Shown here: one piece after another, positions 27,834-36,810 of the stretch
Numbering within the stretch: the stretch's first letter is position 1
Layout of the letters: each line of letters starts with the position of its first letter
From: an uncultured Bacteroidales bacterium
GTDB lineage: Bacteria; Bacteroidota; Bacteroidia; Bacteroidales; FEN-979
Length of the DNA stretch: 64,000 nucleotides
Direction: 5' to 3'
NCBI GenBank assembly: GCA_903945175.1
Contig: CAJAUM010000070.1
Coordinates: 1-64,000 of the forward strand
Position numbers and translations under genes: made by a program
Notes under the pieces: generated by a model
Database searches by the model: none
What the model was told of the DNA's origin: nothing
What the model saw: the letters and a program-made list of their open reading frames with translations, nothing else

Positions 27834-27857
27834 TAATCGTGACGCGTGACGCGTGAC
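27834..27857. repeat. Heptanucleotide repeat GCGTGAC between gatE and gatD
   Basis: Three tandem copies of the GTGACGC register lie in the 41-base spacer between gatE and gatD. Bases 27834-27850 are identical to 16978-16994, linking two distant intergenic loci. Confidence 0.7.
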
Positions 27858-27860
27858 AAG

Positions 27861-29825
27861 TTATTCAATTTTAATTCCCTTGCTAAGTTCTCTCAGGGAG
27901 ATATTCCCGGTGGCCAGCTTGTTTAGGTTTCCCATAACCCAACGCAATCCTGCAGAATCATCGTGAGAGCTTCTGATCTCCTTGTATTTTTTGATAAGGA
28001 ATGGAACCTTACCAAGAAGTTCCTCCCTGGTCACCGCTTTGAAATTCAGGGTAATCAGAATGGAATCGAAATCCATCTTGGGGTGTTGGTACAGATGTAA
28101 CAGCATCCTTTTGGCTATGGCCAAATCCATATTCTTCTCAACAAGAAATTTCATCAAATCAAAAACCTTTTCATAGGTAAATTCAGGCAAAGCCGGATAT
28201 TTTCCCTGGATGTATTTCAATGTGTGAGCCAGCAATGAAGATGTAAAACGGGCCGGCACCCCCAACTCAGTCCAGGCTTTTTCCATGAGGGGGACAAGGT
28301 TGTTTTTAAGGATATAGGTATGGGTATCTTCAGGCACATTCCATTCCATCAATTGTTGAATGCGTTCGGAAACCAGTTTCGGAAGGCCTTTCATTGCTGC
28401 GTCAATCGTAGCATCCTCCAGCGGAATGGGTGCTGAGTCTGTATCAGGATACATGCGGTCGGCACCGGGCAGCACGCGCTCAAATATCGTCGTTCCGTCT
28501 TCAAATGATTTCCGTGTTTCGTTCGGCACACCCATGAAGGCCATCTTACAACGTTCTTCAATGGTTTCGAGGGCTGTTTTGATGTCATCTTCCGGCCCCC
28601 AGAATATCAGTTGTGCATCGCCCTCTTTGCTTCCCAGCAGGGAGCGGACTTTGGTCCAGGCCTTCTCACCAACTGCATCCTCAAACATTTCAGAATGAGC
28701 CAGATTGGGTTTTTCGATGCAGGCAATTACTTTTAGCCTGTCGGAAAATTCATCGGCAAACATTTTCCCTGGCTGGGTAAAGTGGGATAATATGCCATGA
28801 AATTGAGGCAGGTTTACCACATAGACTTTAACCAAGGCGTTTTTGGGCACCCCAAGGTTTTCCAGTTTGAAATCTTTGGCTTTGACCTCCTTCGACGAAA
28901 TTTTCCAAGTTACCGTATCCTTGATCCTTGCAATCAATAGATCTTTAATCGCGAGCAAAGCCCATTGCCGGTAAGCTTCATTGTGCGTGAGTTCGGGCAT
29001 CCAACCCGTATGGGCCACCCCCTTTATTTCAACTCGGGTTCCACCTTTACAGCTCACGTTCACATCGGCCCTGGTGGAGCCAATACCACTGCGTACTTTA
29101 CCGGTACTGCGATTCAGGAAGCGAATGTAATCAGCGCCCTCCTTTACCTCGTCCGGGTTTTTAAAATCGGGGTAGGTTACAGTCTCGATCAGAGGCATTC
29201 CAAGCCGGTCGGTGCGGTAAATACGAACATGCCCGATATCGGAAACTTCGCGACAGGAGTCTTCTTCAAGACTAAGCTGGATCAGTCTGATTTTCTTGTG
29301 TTTCAACTGGATCTCACCCTCAATGCCAATGATTGCCGTGCGCTGAAAGCCGGTGGGGATGGAACCATCGAGGTACTGTTTCCGTGTAATGTGAACCTCT
29401 CCCACCACCTTTAGCTTCGAGAGCAGTGAAATATCAATCGCCTGGAGCAAGGCTTCCTGATTCAGCGGGAAGGGGGGCGTATCGTCCACATCATAGGTGC
29501 AGGCTGTTTCATTTTTAATCCGGTAAATGATGTTTTTTCGCGTTCTGAACTCCATAAGCGCGGTACCATCGTATTCACCAAGTTCGCTCAGGGTTGGCCG
29601 CATATGGCGGACCAATTCGGCATCATAGTCATCTGCACTTTGAAAAATGCCGGCCGGACAATGGCAAAACAATTTTTCTTTGGTTTTTAACTGTTGGTGG
29701 ACCTCCAGTCCCGACATAAAACCAATGCGATCGTAATCAGCCTGGGTGGCTTTTTCGCGTGTGACATATCCCGTTTTTTGCTTTGTTTCGGCATGGTTGC
29801 GCCTTACGTCAAAGGTTTGTTTCAT
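27861..29825 (-). CDS. gatE: Archaeal-type Glu-tRNA(Gln) amidotransferase subunit E
   Basis: GatE binds tRNA(Gln), phosphorylates the misacylated glutamate and amidates it. From the ATG at 29825 the protein has 654 residues. The GatB/E kinase core is at about 25-310 (IGFMSGLEVHQQL, CHCPAG, RKQYLDGSIPTGFQRT, IQLSLEEDSCRE). An AspRS-GAD-like insert lies at about 360-460, ending PDTDSAPIPL. The YqeY-like tail ends with VMGNLNKLATGNISLRELSKGI. The GAD insert marks GatE rather than bacterial GatB. The start was chosen because a TAnnTTTG box lies 29 bases upstream; longer starts at 29867 or 29942 are possible. Upstream of gatD in one operon. Confidence 0.9.
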   Translation of the reverse strand: MKQTFDVRRNHAETKQKTGYVTREKATQADYDRIGFMSGLEVHQQLKTKEKLFCHCPAGIFQSADDYDAELVRHMRPTLSELGEYDGTALMEFRTRKNIIYRIKNETACTYDVDDTPPFPLNQEALLQAIDISLLSKLKVVGEVHITRKQYLDGSIPTGFQRTAIIGIEGEIQLKHKKIRLIQLSLEEDSCREVSDIGHVRIYRTDRLGMPLIETVTYPDFKNPDEVKEGADYIRFLNRSTGKVRSGIGSTRADVNVSCKGGTRVEIKGVAHTGWMPELTHNEAYRQWALLAIKDLLIARIKDTVTWKISSKEVKAKDFKLENLGVPKNALVKVYVVNLPQFHGILSHFTQPGKMFADEFSDRLKVIACIEKPNLAHSEMFEDAVGEKAWTKVRSLLGSKEGDAQLIFWGPEDDIKTALETIEERCKMAFMGVPNETRKSFEDGTTIFERVLPGADRMYPDTDSAPIPLEDATIDAAMKGLPKLVSERIQQLMEWNVPEDTHTYILKNNLVPLMEKAWTELGVPARFTSSLLAHTLKYIQGKYPALPEFTYEKVFDLMKFLVEKNMDLAIAKRMLLHLYQHPKMDFDSILITLNFKAVTREELLGKVPFLIKKYKEIRSSHDDSAGLRWVMGNLNKLATGNISLRELSKGIKIE

Positions 29826-29854
29826 TGGATGGGCAGAATAGTGGAAAGAGATTT

Positions 29855-29862
29855 CAAATTTA
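29855..29862 (-). promoter_or_regulatory. Candidate -7 box TAAATTTG for gatED
   Basis: On the minus strand TAAATTTG fits TAnnTTTG, 29 bases upstream of the ATG at 29825. This favours that start over the longer ones. Confidence 0.4.
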
Positions 29863-29920
29863 CCCATTTTGCGGATATTTTGAAGTAAATGTTCATTTAT
29901 TTTGGTAAGATTGACTTTAG

Positions 29921-29928
29921 TATCTTTG
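29921..29928 (+). promoter_or_regulatory. Candidate -7 box TATCTTTG for the OstA-like gene
   Basis: TATCTTTG fits TAnnTTTG and ends eight bases before the ATG at 29937. A TTTG lies at 29901-29904, but the 16-base spacing is shorter than usual. Confidence 0.45.
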
Positions 29929-29936
29929 CCGATGCT

Positions 29937-31466
29937 ATGCATGAATATATGACCCGGATTTTCCGACTCCTTTCCCTGTTTTTTTTACTTGGTCATCTTG
30001 CCGGGTTTTCTCAGAAGGAGACTGCTCCTACCAAAATTCAATATTCAGGGACGATCTGGCAATTCAACAAGGACATCTACCCTGATGGTCCGCGGGTGCT
30101 TGGAAATGTGGTTATGAACCACGACAGTGCTTTCCTCTATTGCGACAGCGCCTATGTGAATGAAAAAGCCAACAGGGTTATCGCATACGGCAATGTGCGT
30201 GTCAAACTAAGCGATACGTTGAACCTATATGGCGATTCACTTAAATATGACGGCAATACAAAGATCGCCCATGCAAACAGCAATGTCAGGCTGATCGACA
30301 ACCAAACCACCCTTACCACGGACACCTTGGTCTATAATCGTAAAACGCAGATTGCGCAATACGACTATTGGGGTAAAATTGTCAACGCCAACAATTATCT
30401 GGTCAGCCAACATGGTTATTATTACACGGATAAAAAGGAATTTTTCTTTAAGCATAAGGTGGTGCTGATCAATCCCGATTACACCATGAACTCCGACACG
30501 CTCATGTACAATACCCTGACGAAAACTGCCTTCTTTTTTGGTCCTTCGCACATCATCAGCAAAGACAAGCGGGATTCGATCTACTGCGAAAACGGATGGT
30601 ACAACACCCATCTCGATATGGCGCGTTTCAGGAACCGTGCACGGATCTATCATGAACAGACATTCCTGACCGGCGACAGCATGTTTTATAAACGAAAATC
30701 AGGTTTCGGGCAGGTATTTCGGAAGGCATTGCTGATCGATACAAAAAACAACATCCTGTTAATGGGAAATTATGGAGAGATGCACCGGGAGGCAGGTTTT
30801 GCATTCATGACCGACAGTGCCGTTACAGTAATGGCTGAGAAGCGTGATTCACTGTTCATGCATTCCGATACGCTGCGTGCAACCTTTGACTCAGCGCAAA
30901 ACATTATCTCCGTATTTTGTTTTTACAAGGTGAAATTCTTCCGGCACGACATGCAGGGAATGTGTGATTCTCTTACATATCACCGCCGCGATTCATCGAT
31001 GACCATGTACCACGATCCGATCATATGGTCAGATTCAAACCAGCTCTCAGCCGATTCGATCAAACTTAAAATGCATAACGGGGAGGCCGATTCACTGAAA
31101 CTTTACAATTCGGCCTTCATTGTCTCAAAAGATGATACCGGAAGCTACAACCAGATCAAGGGACGCAATGTGCTGGCCAAATTCAGGAACAATGATCTTT
31201 ACAAAATCAATGTCCTTGGAAATGCAGAAACCATCTATTATTCCAGGGAGGAAGACCGTACTTTGATCGGGATCAATGTAACCTTATCAAGTGATATGCT
31301 CATATTTCTTGAAAAGAATCAAATACAAACCATCACCTACATCAACAAAGTTGAATCGCACCTTTATCCCGAAAAGGATGTGCCGTTTAATGAGCGGAAA
31401 TTAAAAAATTTCCGATGGGAGGAAAAACGAAGACCGCTTAGAAAGTCGGATATTTTTGTTTGGTAG
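29937..31466 (+). CDS. OstA/LptA-like periplasmic lipopolysaccharide-transport protein
   Basis: A 509-residue exported protein with a signal peptide (MTRIFRLLSLFFLLGHLAGFSQ from 29949). The body is a long run of OstA-type beta repeats, with recurring DSAFLYCDSAYV, DTLNLYGDSLKYDGN and NSDTLMYNTLTKTAFFFG units. Bridge proteins of this fold carry LPS across the periplasm. The Bacteroidetes version is longer than E. coli LptA. The start could be 29937 or 29949. It lies near the MCE, amidase and lptD genes and is divergent from gatE. Confidence 0.82.
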   Translation: MHEYMTRIFRLLSLFFLLGHLAGFSQKETAPTKIQYSGTIWQFNKDIYPDGPRVLGNVVMNHDSAFLYCDSAYVNEKANRVIAYGNVRVKLSDTLNLYGDSLKYDGNTKIAHANSNVRLIDNQTTLTTDTLVYNRKTQIAQYDYWGKIVNANNYLVSQHGYYYTDKKEFFFKHKVVLINPDYTMNSDTLMYNTLTKTAFFFGPSHIISKDKRDSIYCENGWYNTHLDMARFRNRARIYHEQTFLTGDSMFYKRKSGFGQVFRKALLIDTKNNILLMGNYGEMHREAGFAFMTDSAVTVMAEKRDSLFMHSDTLRATFDSAQNIISVFCFYKVKFFRHDMQGMCDSLTYHRRDSSMTMYHDPIIWSDSNQLSADSIKLKMHNGEADSLKLYNSAFIVSKDDTGSYNQIKGRNVLAKFRNNDLYKINVLGNAETIYYSREEDRTLIGINVTLSSDMLIFLEKNQIQTITYINKVESHLYPEKDVPFNERKLKNFRWEEKRRPLRKSDIFVW

Positions 31467-31480
31467 AAAACCCGGCGAAT

Positions 31481-31529
31481 GACCAATGACCAATTACCAA
31501 TTACCAATGACCAATTACCAATGACCAAT
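31481..31529. repeat. Seven tandem copies of a 7-base unit (G/T)ACCAAT
   Basis: Seven consecutive units read GACCAAT, GACCAAT, TACCAAT, TACCAAT, GACCAAT, TACCAAT, GACCAAT. They begin 14 bases after the OstA-like stop. Confidence 0.9.
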
Positions 31530-31540
31530 TTTAACTCCAT

Positions 31541-31700
31541 TACCTTGTTACCTTGTCACCTTGTTACCTTGTCACCTTGTCACCTTGTTACCTTGTTACC
31601 TTGTCACCTTGTCACCTTGTCACCTTGTCACCTTGTCACCTTGTCACCTTGTCACCTTGTCACCTTGTCACCTTGTCACCCTGTCACCCTGTTACCCTGT
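31541..31700. repeat. Twenty tandem copies of an 8-base unit (C/T)ACC(T/C)TGT
   Basis: The array is 160 bases of uninterrupted 8-mers, mainly CACCTTGT with some TACCTTGT. The last copies change to CACCCTGT and TACCCTGT. It fills the convergent gap between the OstA-like and MCE genes and ends seven bases before the MCE stop. An 8-base period opens spurious Leu/Pro/Cys/Thr-rich frames, which are not genes. Confidence 0.95.
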
Positions 31701-31706
31701 CACCTC

Positions 31707-32654
31707 TTAAAACACCGACACCTTCACGTATTTGCCAGGATTCTTCTTGATGTCTTCCAACAATAAATTCAGATCGCGGGCGGCTTTTTCAACTTCCTTA
31801 TAAAGTTGTTCATTTGTCAGCAATTGGCCAACCGTTCCCTCTCCCTTGTTGATTTTTTGAAGCACAAGGTCCAGGTCGACAATGGCATTGTTTAGCTGCG
31901 CAATGGTGTAAGGAATGCGGGCTTTTGCAAGGGAATCACTGATATCAGAAAAATTGGTGATCACATTGGTTATTTTATCATTGTTCTGTTTCAGGTTGTT
32001 GCTGATCGACTCTACATTGGTGATGATTTTTGCAAGGTTATTGCGCTGGGATCCCATCAGTGTGTCGAGATTTTGCGTAGTATGCGCAATGTTTCCAAGG
32101 GTCTGCTTCACATGTTCGATGGCTTCAACCAGGTTTTCACGGGTGTTTTTATTGAGCACCTGTTGAATAATGACTGCAATGGTATCAATGGAACTGATCA
32201 GATTTTCTGCTTTTGTTTTCAATGGAAGCAACTGTTTGTTCACCTCCTGGCCCAGGGTTGCTTCAAGTGCCGATAAAAGTGTATCCCCTGATACAGCCAT
32301 CACTTTTGAATCACCGGGAATAATCTCTACCTCCGGCGCTCCAAGCAGGCTGGAACTGAATATGCGTGCTTTTGAATTTTTCGCAATGGGATAATCTCCC
32401 AGGATATACAGCTCTACGATTATATTTTTGGGGTTATCCTTGTCGAAATAGAGTTTCTTGACCTGTCCGACTTTCAATCCCTTGATGGAGATTGGGTTCG
32501 CAGCAACCAGGCCATTTACCTGGTCATAAACGGCATAAAACGTTCGGCTGGTCTTAAGCAATTCAAGACCTTTCAGAAACATCAGACCCCAGATAAGTAC
32601 TGCAGTTGCGATTACAAAAGTAACGCCGACTTTTATCTCTTTCCTGATTTTCAC
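31707..32654 (-). CDS. MCE-family (MlaD-like) lipid-transport protein
   Basis: A 315-residue inner-membrane-anchored periplasmic protein. One membrane segment lies at about residues 10-28 (VTFVIATAVLIWGLMFLKG). The MCE domain follows at about 38-115 (YAVYDQVNGLVAANPISIKGLKVGQV, IFSSSLLGAPEVEIIPG). The rest is a long helical tail likely to form a coiled coil or hydrophobic tunnel. The family moves phospholipids between membranes with an ABC transporter. The partner permease and ATPase genes are not in view. It precedes the 160-base repeat array at its 3' end. Confidence 0.88.
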   Translation of the reverse strand: MKIRKEIKVGVTFVIATAVLIWGLMFLKGLELLKTSRTFYAVYDQVNGLVAANPISIKGLKVGQVKKLYFDKDNPKNIIVELYILGDYPIAKNSKARIFSSSLLGAPEVEIIPGDSKVMAVSGDTLLSALEATLGQEVNKQLLPLKTKAENLISSIDTIAVIIQQVLNKNTRENLVEAIEHVKQTLGNIAHTTQNLDTLMGSQRNNLAKIITNVESISNNLKQNNDKITNVITNFSDISDSLAKARIPYTIAQLNNAIVDLDLVLQKINKGEGTVGQLLTNEQLYKEVEKAARDLNLLLEDIKKNPGKYVKVSVF

Positions 32655-32689
32655 TGTATCTGTTTTTGCAAACTTACAAATAATAATAT

Positions 32690-33886
32690 TTACTTTCCCA
32701 GTAACCGGCGTGCTTCGTCCTGTGGAATTCGTTCTCCATCTCTGAATATAATGATGAATGCATCTTTTACCCCCTTGGTTTTCACCTGATCGAGCAATCG
32801 TTGCGCATCCTTTAGTGTAGACTCATCTCCTACAGTGTATTTGTACATTCCGCCATGCCGGTACATTTTAACCTTGGTGAAACGGGAAAAGTCAGGTGCA
32901 TTGACCCCAATATCCTGTGTGGTTACAGCGATCTGAATCCTGTACGATAATTCACCCCGTTTAACGACATCCTGTGGTTTTGTATAATCACCATTTGTGC
33001 GATCAATCACCGGGGTCACCTCCTTATTTTCACTGAATCCTTTGGTCCGCAGCGTTTCACGGGCCGGGATATATGTTTTTACCTCCGGCTCCTTAGCCAT
33101 TGAGGCATTGGAGACCGTCTCCCTGAAACTCTTGAATGCCCTGTAGATGGCTGATGCGATGTATTCCTGCCCCTTGTCTGTCACCAGGAATTTTTCCTCC
33201 GTTTGATTGCTCAGGTATCCTACTTCGACCAAAACGCTGGGCATGGCGGTTTTGTAAAGCACAATGAAACCGGCCTGCCTTACTCCACGGTTGTTCATAC
33301 CCACACGTTCCTCCATCTGATCCTGGATTAAAGCTGCAAAATCGGTACTCTGTTCCAGATTTGCATTCTGGTTTAATGAAAAAACGATATAGGATTCATC
33401 TGCATTTGGATCAAATCCATTGTAGGTCGATTGATAATTGGACTCAAGCAGGATGGCTGCATTCTCAAACTTGGCCACTTCCAGATTCGCCTGCGATTTA
33501 TGTAGCCCCATCACATAGGTTTCAGCTCCTTTAAAGGCATGATTGTCATTGGCATTGCAATGTATACTGATAAACAAATCGGCTTTTTTTTCATTTGCAA
33601 TTTCAGCCCTGCGGTACAATTCAACAAAATAATCCCTGTCGCGGGTATAAATAACCTTCACATCTTTCATGGATCGCTGAATCAGGTTTCCCAATTTAAG
33701 TGCGATGGCCAGGTTGATATTTTTCTCTTTCGCCAATCGTCCCACGGCCCCGGGATCATGCCCGCCATGACCTGCATCAATCACCACCGTGCGGATCGTA
33801 CTCCGTTGTTGTGCAAAAATTATGCAAGGCAGAAACAAAAAGATAAGAATGGGTAAAAACCAGATAAATCGGGGCATCCGCAACAT
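32690..33886 (-). CDS. N-acetylmuramoyl-L-alanine amidase with SPOR-like tail
   Basis: It cleaves the amide between MurNAc and stem peptide in peptidoglycan. From the ATG at 33886 the protein is 398 residues with a signal peptide (MLRMPRF to IIFAQQ). The Amidase_3 domain is about 28-250: VVIDAGHGGHDPGAVG, LFISIHCNANDN, and PSVLVEVGYLSN with the catalytic Glu. The C-terminal 80 residues (SYRIQIAVT to DAFIIIFRDGERI) look like a SPOR peptidoglycan-binding domain. A longer start at 33925 exists but overlaps candidate promoter boxes. It is next to mlaD on the same strand and divergent from lptD. Confidence 0.9.
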   Translation of the reverse strand: MLRMPRFIWFLPILIFLFLPCIIFAQQRSTIRTVVIDAGHGGHDPGAVGRLAKEKNINLAIALKLGNLIQRSMKDVKVIYTRDRDYFVELYRRAEIANEKKADLFISIHCNANDNHAFKGAETYVMGLHKSQANLEVAKFENAAILLESNYQSTYNGFDPNADESYIVFSLNQNANLEQSTDFAALIQDQMEERVGMNNRGVRQAGFIVLYKTAMPSVLVEVGYLSNQTEEKFLVTDKGQEYIASAIYRAFKSFRETVSNASMAKEPEVKTYIPARETLRTKGFSENKEVTPVIDRTNGDYTKPQDVVKRGELSYRIQIAVTTQDIGVNAPDFSRFTKVKMYRHGGMYKYTVGDESTLKDAQRLLDQVKTKGVKDAFIIIFRDGERIPQDEARRLLGK

Positions 33887-33925
33887 TGGATTGTTAAAGT
33901 ATCTTAAAAAAAGCGAGAGTTTCAA

Positions 33926-33943
33926 TAATTTTGATTAGTTTTG
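33926..33943 (+). promoter_or_regulatory. Two TAnnTTTG boxes upstream of lptD
   Basis: TAATTTTG (33926-33933) and TAGTTTTG (33936-33943) both fit the -7 consensus. They lie about 95 bases before the lptD start, in the divergent intergenic region. Confidence 0.35.
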
Positions 33944-33997
33944 AAACCCTAAGAATAACGGTCTTCACCGCCTTTTTATTCTGAATTTTTTATAAAA

Positions 33998-34005
33998 CAA
34001 AGATA
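33998..34005 (-). promoter_or_regulatory. Candidate -7 box TATCTTTG for the amidase
   Basis: On the minus strand TATCTTTG fits TAnnTTTG. It lies 112 bases upstream of the ATG at 33886, implying a moderately long leader. Confidence 0.35.
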
Positions 34006-34035
34006 GAACTTAAACCACAGAATTCAGAAAAGAAG

Positions 34036-36741
34036 TTGTTAACGAAATTATTAACAAGGTCTTTCCCTTTTTGTCTTTTTTTTGTCCTTTCCTTCCTGCA
34101 AATCACACAAGTGATCGCACAGGATACAATCCGGCAGAAAAAGGGAGATTATGCCATCGTGCCTGACGGTCAGATTGTTTTTACCAGGCTCGATTCGCTC
34201 CGCAACGATTCCATCAAGAAACTGCTGATCCTAGTCGACTCCATTTCCACCGACTCAATAAAATCTGACACGAGTGCTGTTAAACCTGTCAAAAAAAGTA
34301 AACTGGAATCCAGGGTGGATTATTCTTCCAAGGACTCGCTTCGATTTGAAATAAAAGGGCAAAAAGTCTTTCTATATCAGGATGCAGATATCAAGTACCA
34401 GGACATCAGCCTTAAGGCAGCCTATGTGGAGATCGACTTTCCAAAAAACCAGGTTCATGCCACCGGGGTTCCTGATTCAACAGGCAAGCCTGTCGGAGTA
34501 CCTGATTTCACACAGGGATCTCAAAATTTCAAAGCCAAGGAAATTGATTACAACTATACCTCGAAACGTGGACTGATAAAAAAGGTTTTCACCAAGCAGG
34601 ATGAAGGTTACCTCCATGGAACCGTGGTAAAGAAGATGGAAAACGATGTGACTTACATGAAATCTGGCGCTTACACCACGTGCGACAATCAGGAGGATCC
34701 GCATTTCTCATTCCAATTCAGCAAAGGGAAGGTCATACCCGGGAAAAGGGTTATTACCGGACCTGCCTATATGGAAATTGCCAATGTCGGCACCCCCCTG
34801 TTTATTCCTTTTGGTTACTTTCCGAGTAAATCAGGACAACGCTCGGGCATATTGCTTCCCACCTATGGCGAATCAAAAGACCGTGGGTTTTATTTTGAAA
34901 ATTTCGGATATTACTTTGCCATAAGTGACTATTTTGACCTGCAGGTACAGGCCGACATTTACACACACGGAAGTTGGGCTATCAAGCCAACCATGAGGTA
35001 CAGCAAGCGATATCATTACAATGGGGCCTTTAACTTCAGCTATGCGGTGAATATTCTGGGGGCAGCCGATTCACCCGACTATCAGAAATCAAAGGATTTT
35101 CAGGTGCGGTGGGTTCACAGCCAGGATGCAAAGGCACGGCCCCGAAGCAGTTTTTCGGCCAATGTAAATATTGTCAGTAATACCTTTAACAAATATAATC
35201 TTGCATCCAGTGCACAATCGTACCTTTCAAATACATTTCAATCCAGCATAAACTATTCTACCAACTTCTCAGGAAAATATTATCTGAACTTAAACTTTAA
35301 CCACAGCCAAAACACCCTTAACAAAACGATAAATATCACCTTGCCTCAGGTCTCCTTCTCGGTTAACCAGTTTTATCCCTTTCGCCGGCAAAATCCAGTT
35401 GGGAAAATCCGCTGGTATGAACAGATCAGTATGAAATACAACATGGACGCTGAAAACCGGTATAACACACTTGATTCAAATTTTGCAAAGGGACAATGGG
35501 CCGATTCCATGCAGAATGGCATGCGTCATAGTGTTCCCATCAATGCCACATTCCGGATTCTGAAATTCGTCAACTGGTCGAACTCGATGAACATAACCGA
35601 CCGGATGTATCTTCAAACCGTAAGAAAATCCTATCAAGCCGACACCATCATCGAAGCAGGCGATACCATACTGCCCGGGTACAAAACCAACACGGTGTCG
35701 GGTTTTGCCAATGCCATTGATTTCAATGTATCTTCATCCGTGAATGCACGGCTTTATGGCATGTACCAATTCAAGGGGGGCTTTTTGAAGGCGATCAGGC
35801 ATATGGTCACCCCATCGGTTTCATTTTCCTATACACCCGACTGGGGTGCACCCGGACTGGGCTATTACCGATATATCGAAAATGATACCAATACCGTTAA
35901 TCCTGCCAGATATTCAATTTTTGAAAAATCCATTTATGGAGGCCCTCCGGGCCAGAAATCCGGCATGATCTCCTTTTCCATCAGCAATAACCTGGAAATG
36001 AAGGTCAGAAACAGGAAAGATACGCTAACAGGAGAGAAAAAAATTCCGCTCATCGATGATTTTGTAATTCGGTGTTCCTATGACATTGCCCGCGATTCAG
36101 TTAACTGGTCTCCCATCACACTCAGCGGACGAAGCACGATTGTCAAAGGGTTGACAATTCAGTATGCAAGCACCTGGGATATGTATACCCGAGACTCAAT
36201 AGGAAGACGTACCAATACCACTGAATGGGAAGCAAATCACCAGCTGATCCGGCTTGACAATACCACCTGGGATGCAGGGTTTAACTACACCCTTTCATCC
36301 GACAAGGTAAAGGGAAAGAAAACAACGGACAAGGGGACCCAGGGGGAACGCCAGGACATCGTCGACTATTATGACTATTATGTCGATTTCGATATTCCCT
36401 GGAGCTTTTCGGTGAATTATAATTTCCATTATGCGAAGGCATGGGATAACAGCAGTAAGATCCGGGTTGCAAAAATAACGCAGACCCTGGGATTTAACGG
36501 GCAACTGAACATCACCCCGAAATGGAAAGTCTCCCTTACCACCGGCTGGGATTTTGTGAACAACGAGTTATCCTATACCTCAATTGATGTTTATCGTGAC
36601 CTCCACTGCTGGGAGATGCGATTTGGCTGGATTCCCAAAGGCGGCCAGCAAAGCTGGAATTTCTCCATCAATGTGAAGGCATCCATCCTTCAGGATCTTA
36701 AACTGAACAAGAAACGAGATTTCAGGGATTTTGCATATTAG
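34036..36741 (+). CDS. lptD: LptD-like lipopolysaccharide-assembly outer-membrane protein
   Basis: A 901-residue protein of the size typical for Bacteroidetes LptD. A signal peptide covers about 1-29 (ITQVIAQ). An OstA-type N-terminal domain covers about 90-240 (LRFEIKGQKVFLYQDADIKYQDISLKAAYVEIDFPKNQ). The LptD organic-solvent-tolerance region (FIPFGYFPSKSGQRSGILLPTYGES) leads into a large barrel with many aromatic strands, ending FRDFAY. It inserts LPS into the outer leaflet. The start is TTG at 34036, preceded by purine-rich AGAAAAGAAG; no nearer ATG gives a signal peptide. Confidence 0.88.
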   Translation: MLTKLLTRSFPFCLFFVLSFLQITQVIAQDTIRQKKGDYAIVPDGQIVFTRLDSLRNDSIKKLLILVDSISTDSIKSDTSAVKPVKKSKLESRVDYSSKDSLRFEIKGQKVFLYQDADIKYQDISLKAAYVEIDFPKNQVHATGVPDSTGKPVGVPDFTQGSQNFKAKEIDYNYTSKRGLIKKVFTKQDEGYLHGTVVKKMENDVTYMKSGAYTTCDNQEDPHFSFQFSKGKVIPGKRVITGPAYMEIANVGTPLFIPFGYFPSKSGQRSGILLPTYGESKDRGFYFENFGYYFAISDYFDLQVQADIYTHGSWAIKPTMRYSKRYHYNGAFNFSYAVNILGAADSPDYQKSKDFQVRWVHSQDAKARPRSSFSANVNIVSNTFNKYNLASSAQSYLSNTFQSSINYSTNFSGKYYLNLNFNHSQNTLNKTINITLPQVSFSVNQFYPFRRQNPVGKIRWYEQISMKYNMDAENRYNTLDSNFAKGQWADSMQNGMRHSVPINATFRILKFVNWSNSMNITDRMYLQTVRKSYQADTIIEAGDTILPGYKTNTVSGFANAIDFNVSSSVNARLYGMYQFKGGFLKAIRHMVTPSVSFSYTPDWGAPGLGYYRYIENDTNTVNPARYSIFEKSIYGGPPGQKSGMISFSISNNLEMKVRNRKDTLTGEKKIPLIDDFVIRCSYDIARDSVNWSPITLSGRSTIVKGLTIQYASTWDMYTRDSIGRRTNTTEWEANHQLIRLDNTTWDAGFNYTLSSDKVKGKKTTDKGTQGERQDIVDYYDYYVDFDIPWSFSVNYNFHYAKAWDNSSKIRVAKITQTLGFNGQLNITPKWKVSLTTGWDFVNNELSYTSIDVYRDLHCWEMRFGWIPKGGQQSWNFSINVKASILQDLKLNKKRDFRDFAY

Positions 36742-36810
36742 ACTGGGTAAAAGCGAACTAAATAGGTCGAATACATATAAACCGTATAGCATAAATCAAA
36801 AATCGTACCC

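Noticed and set aside
29826-29942. Longer gatE start at 29942 or 29867
   Set aside because: It would run through a TAnnTTTG promoter box and overlap the divergent OstA-like gene; family alignment does not need the extra residues.
31541-31700. CRISPR array
   Set aside because: The units are 8 bases with no spacers and no cas genes nearby, so this is a simple microsatellite.
31479-31766. Open frames rich in Leu, Pro, Cys and Thr over the repeat array
   Set aside because: They arise because an 8-base period has no stop in several frames. There is no ribosome site or homology, and the array lies between two convergent genes.
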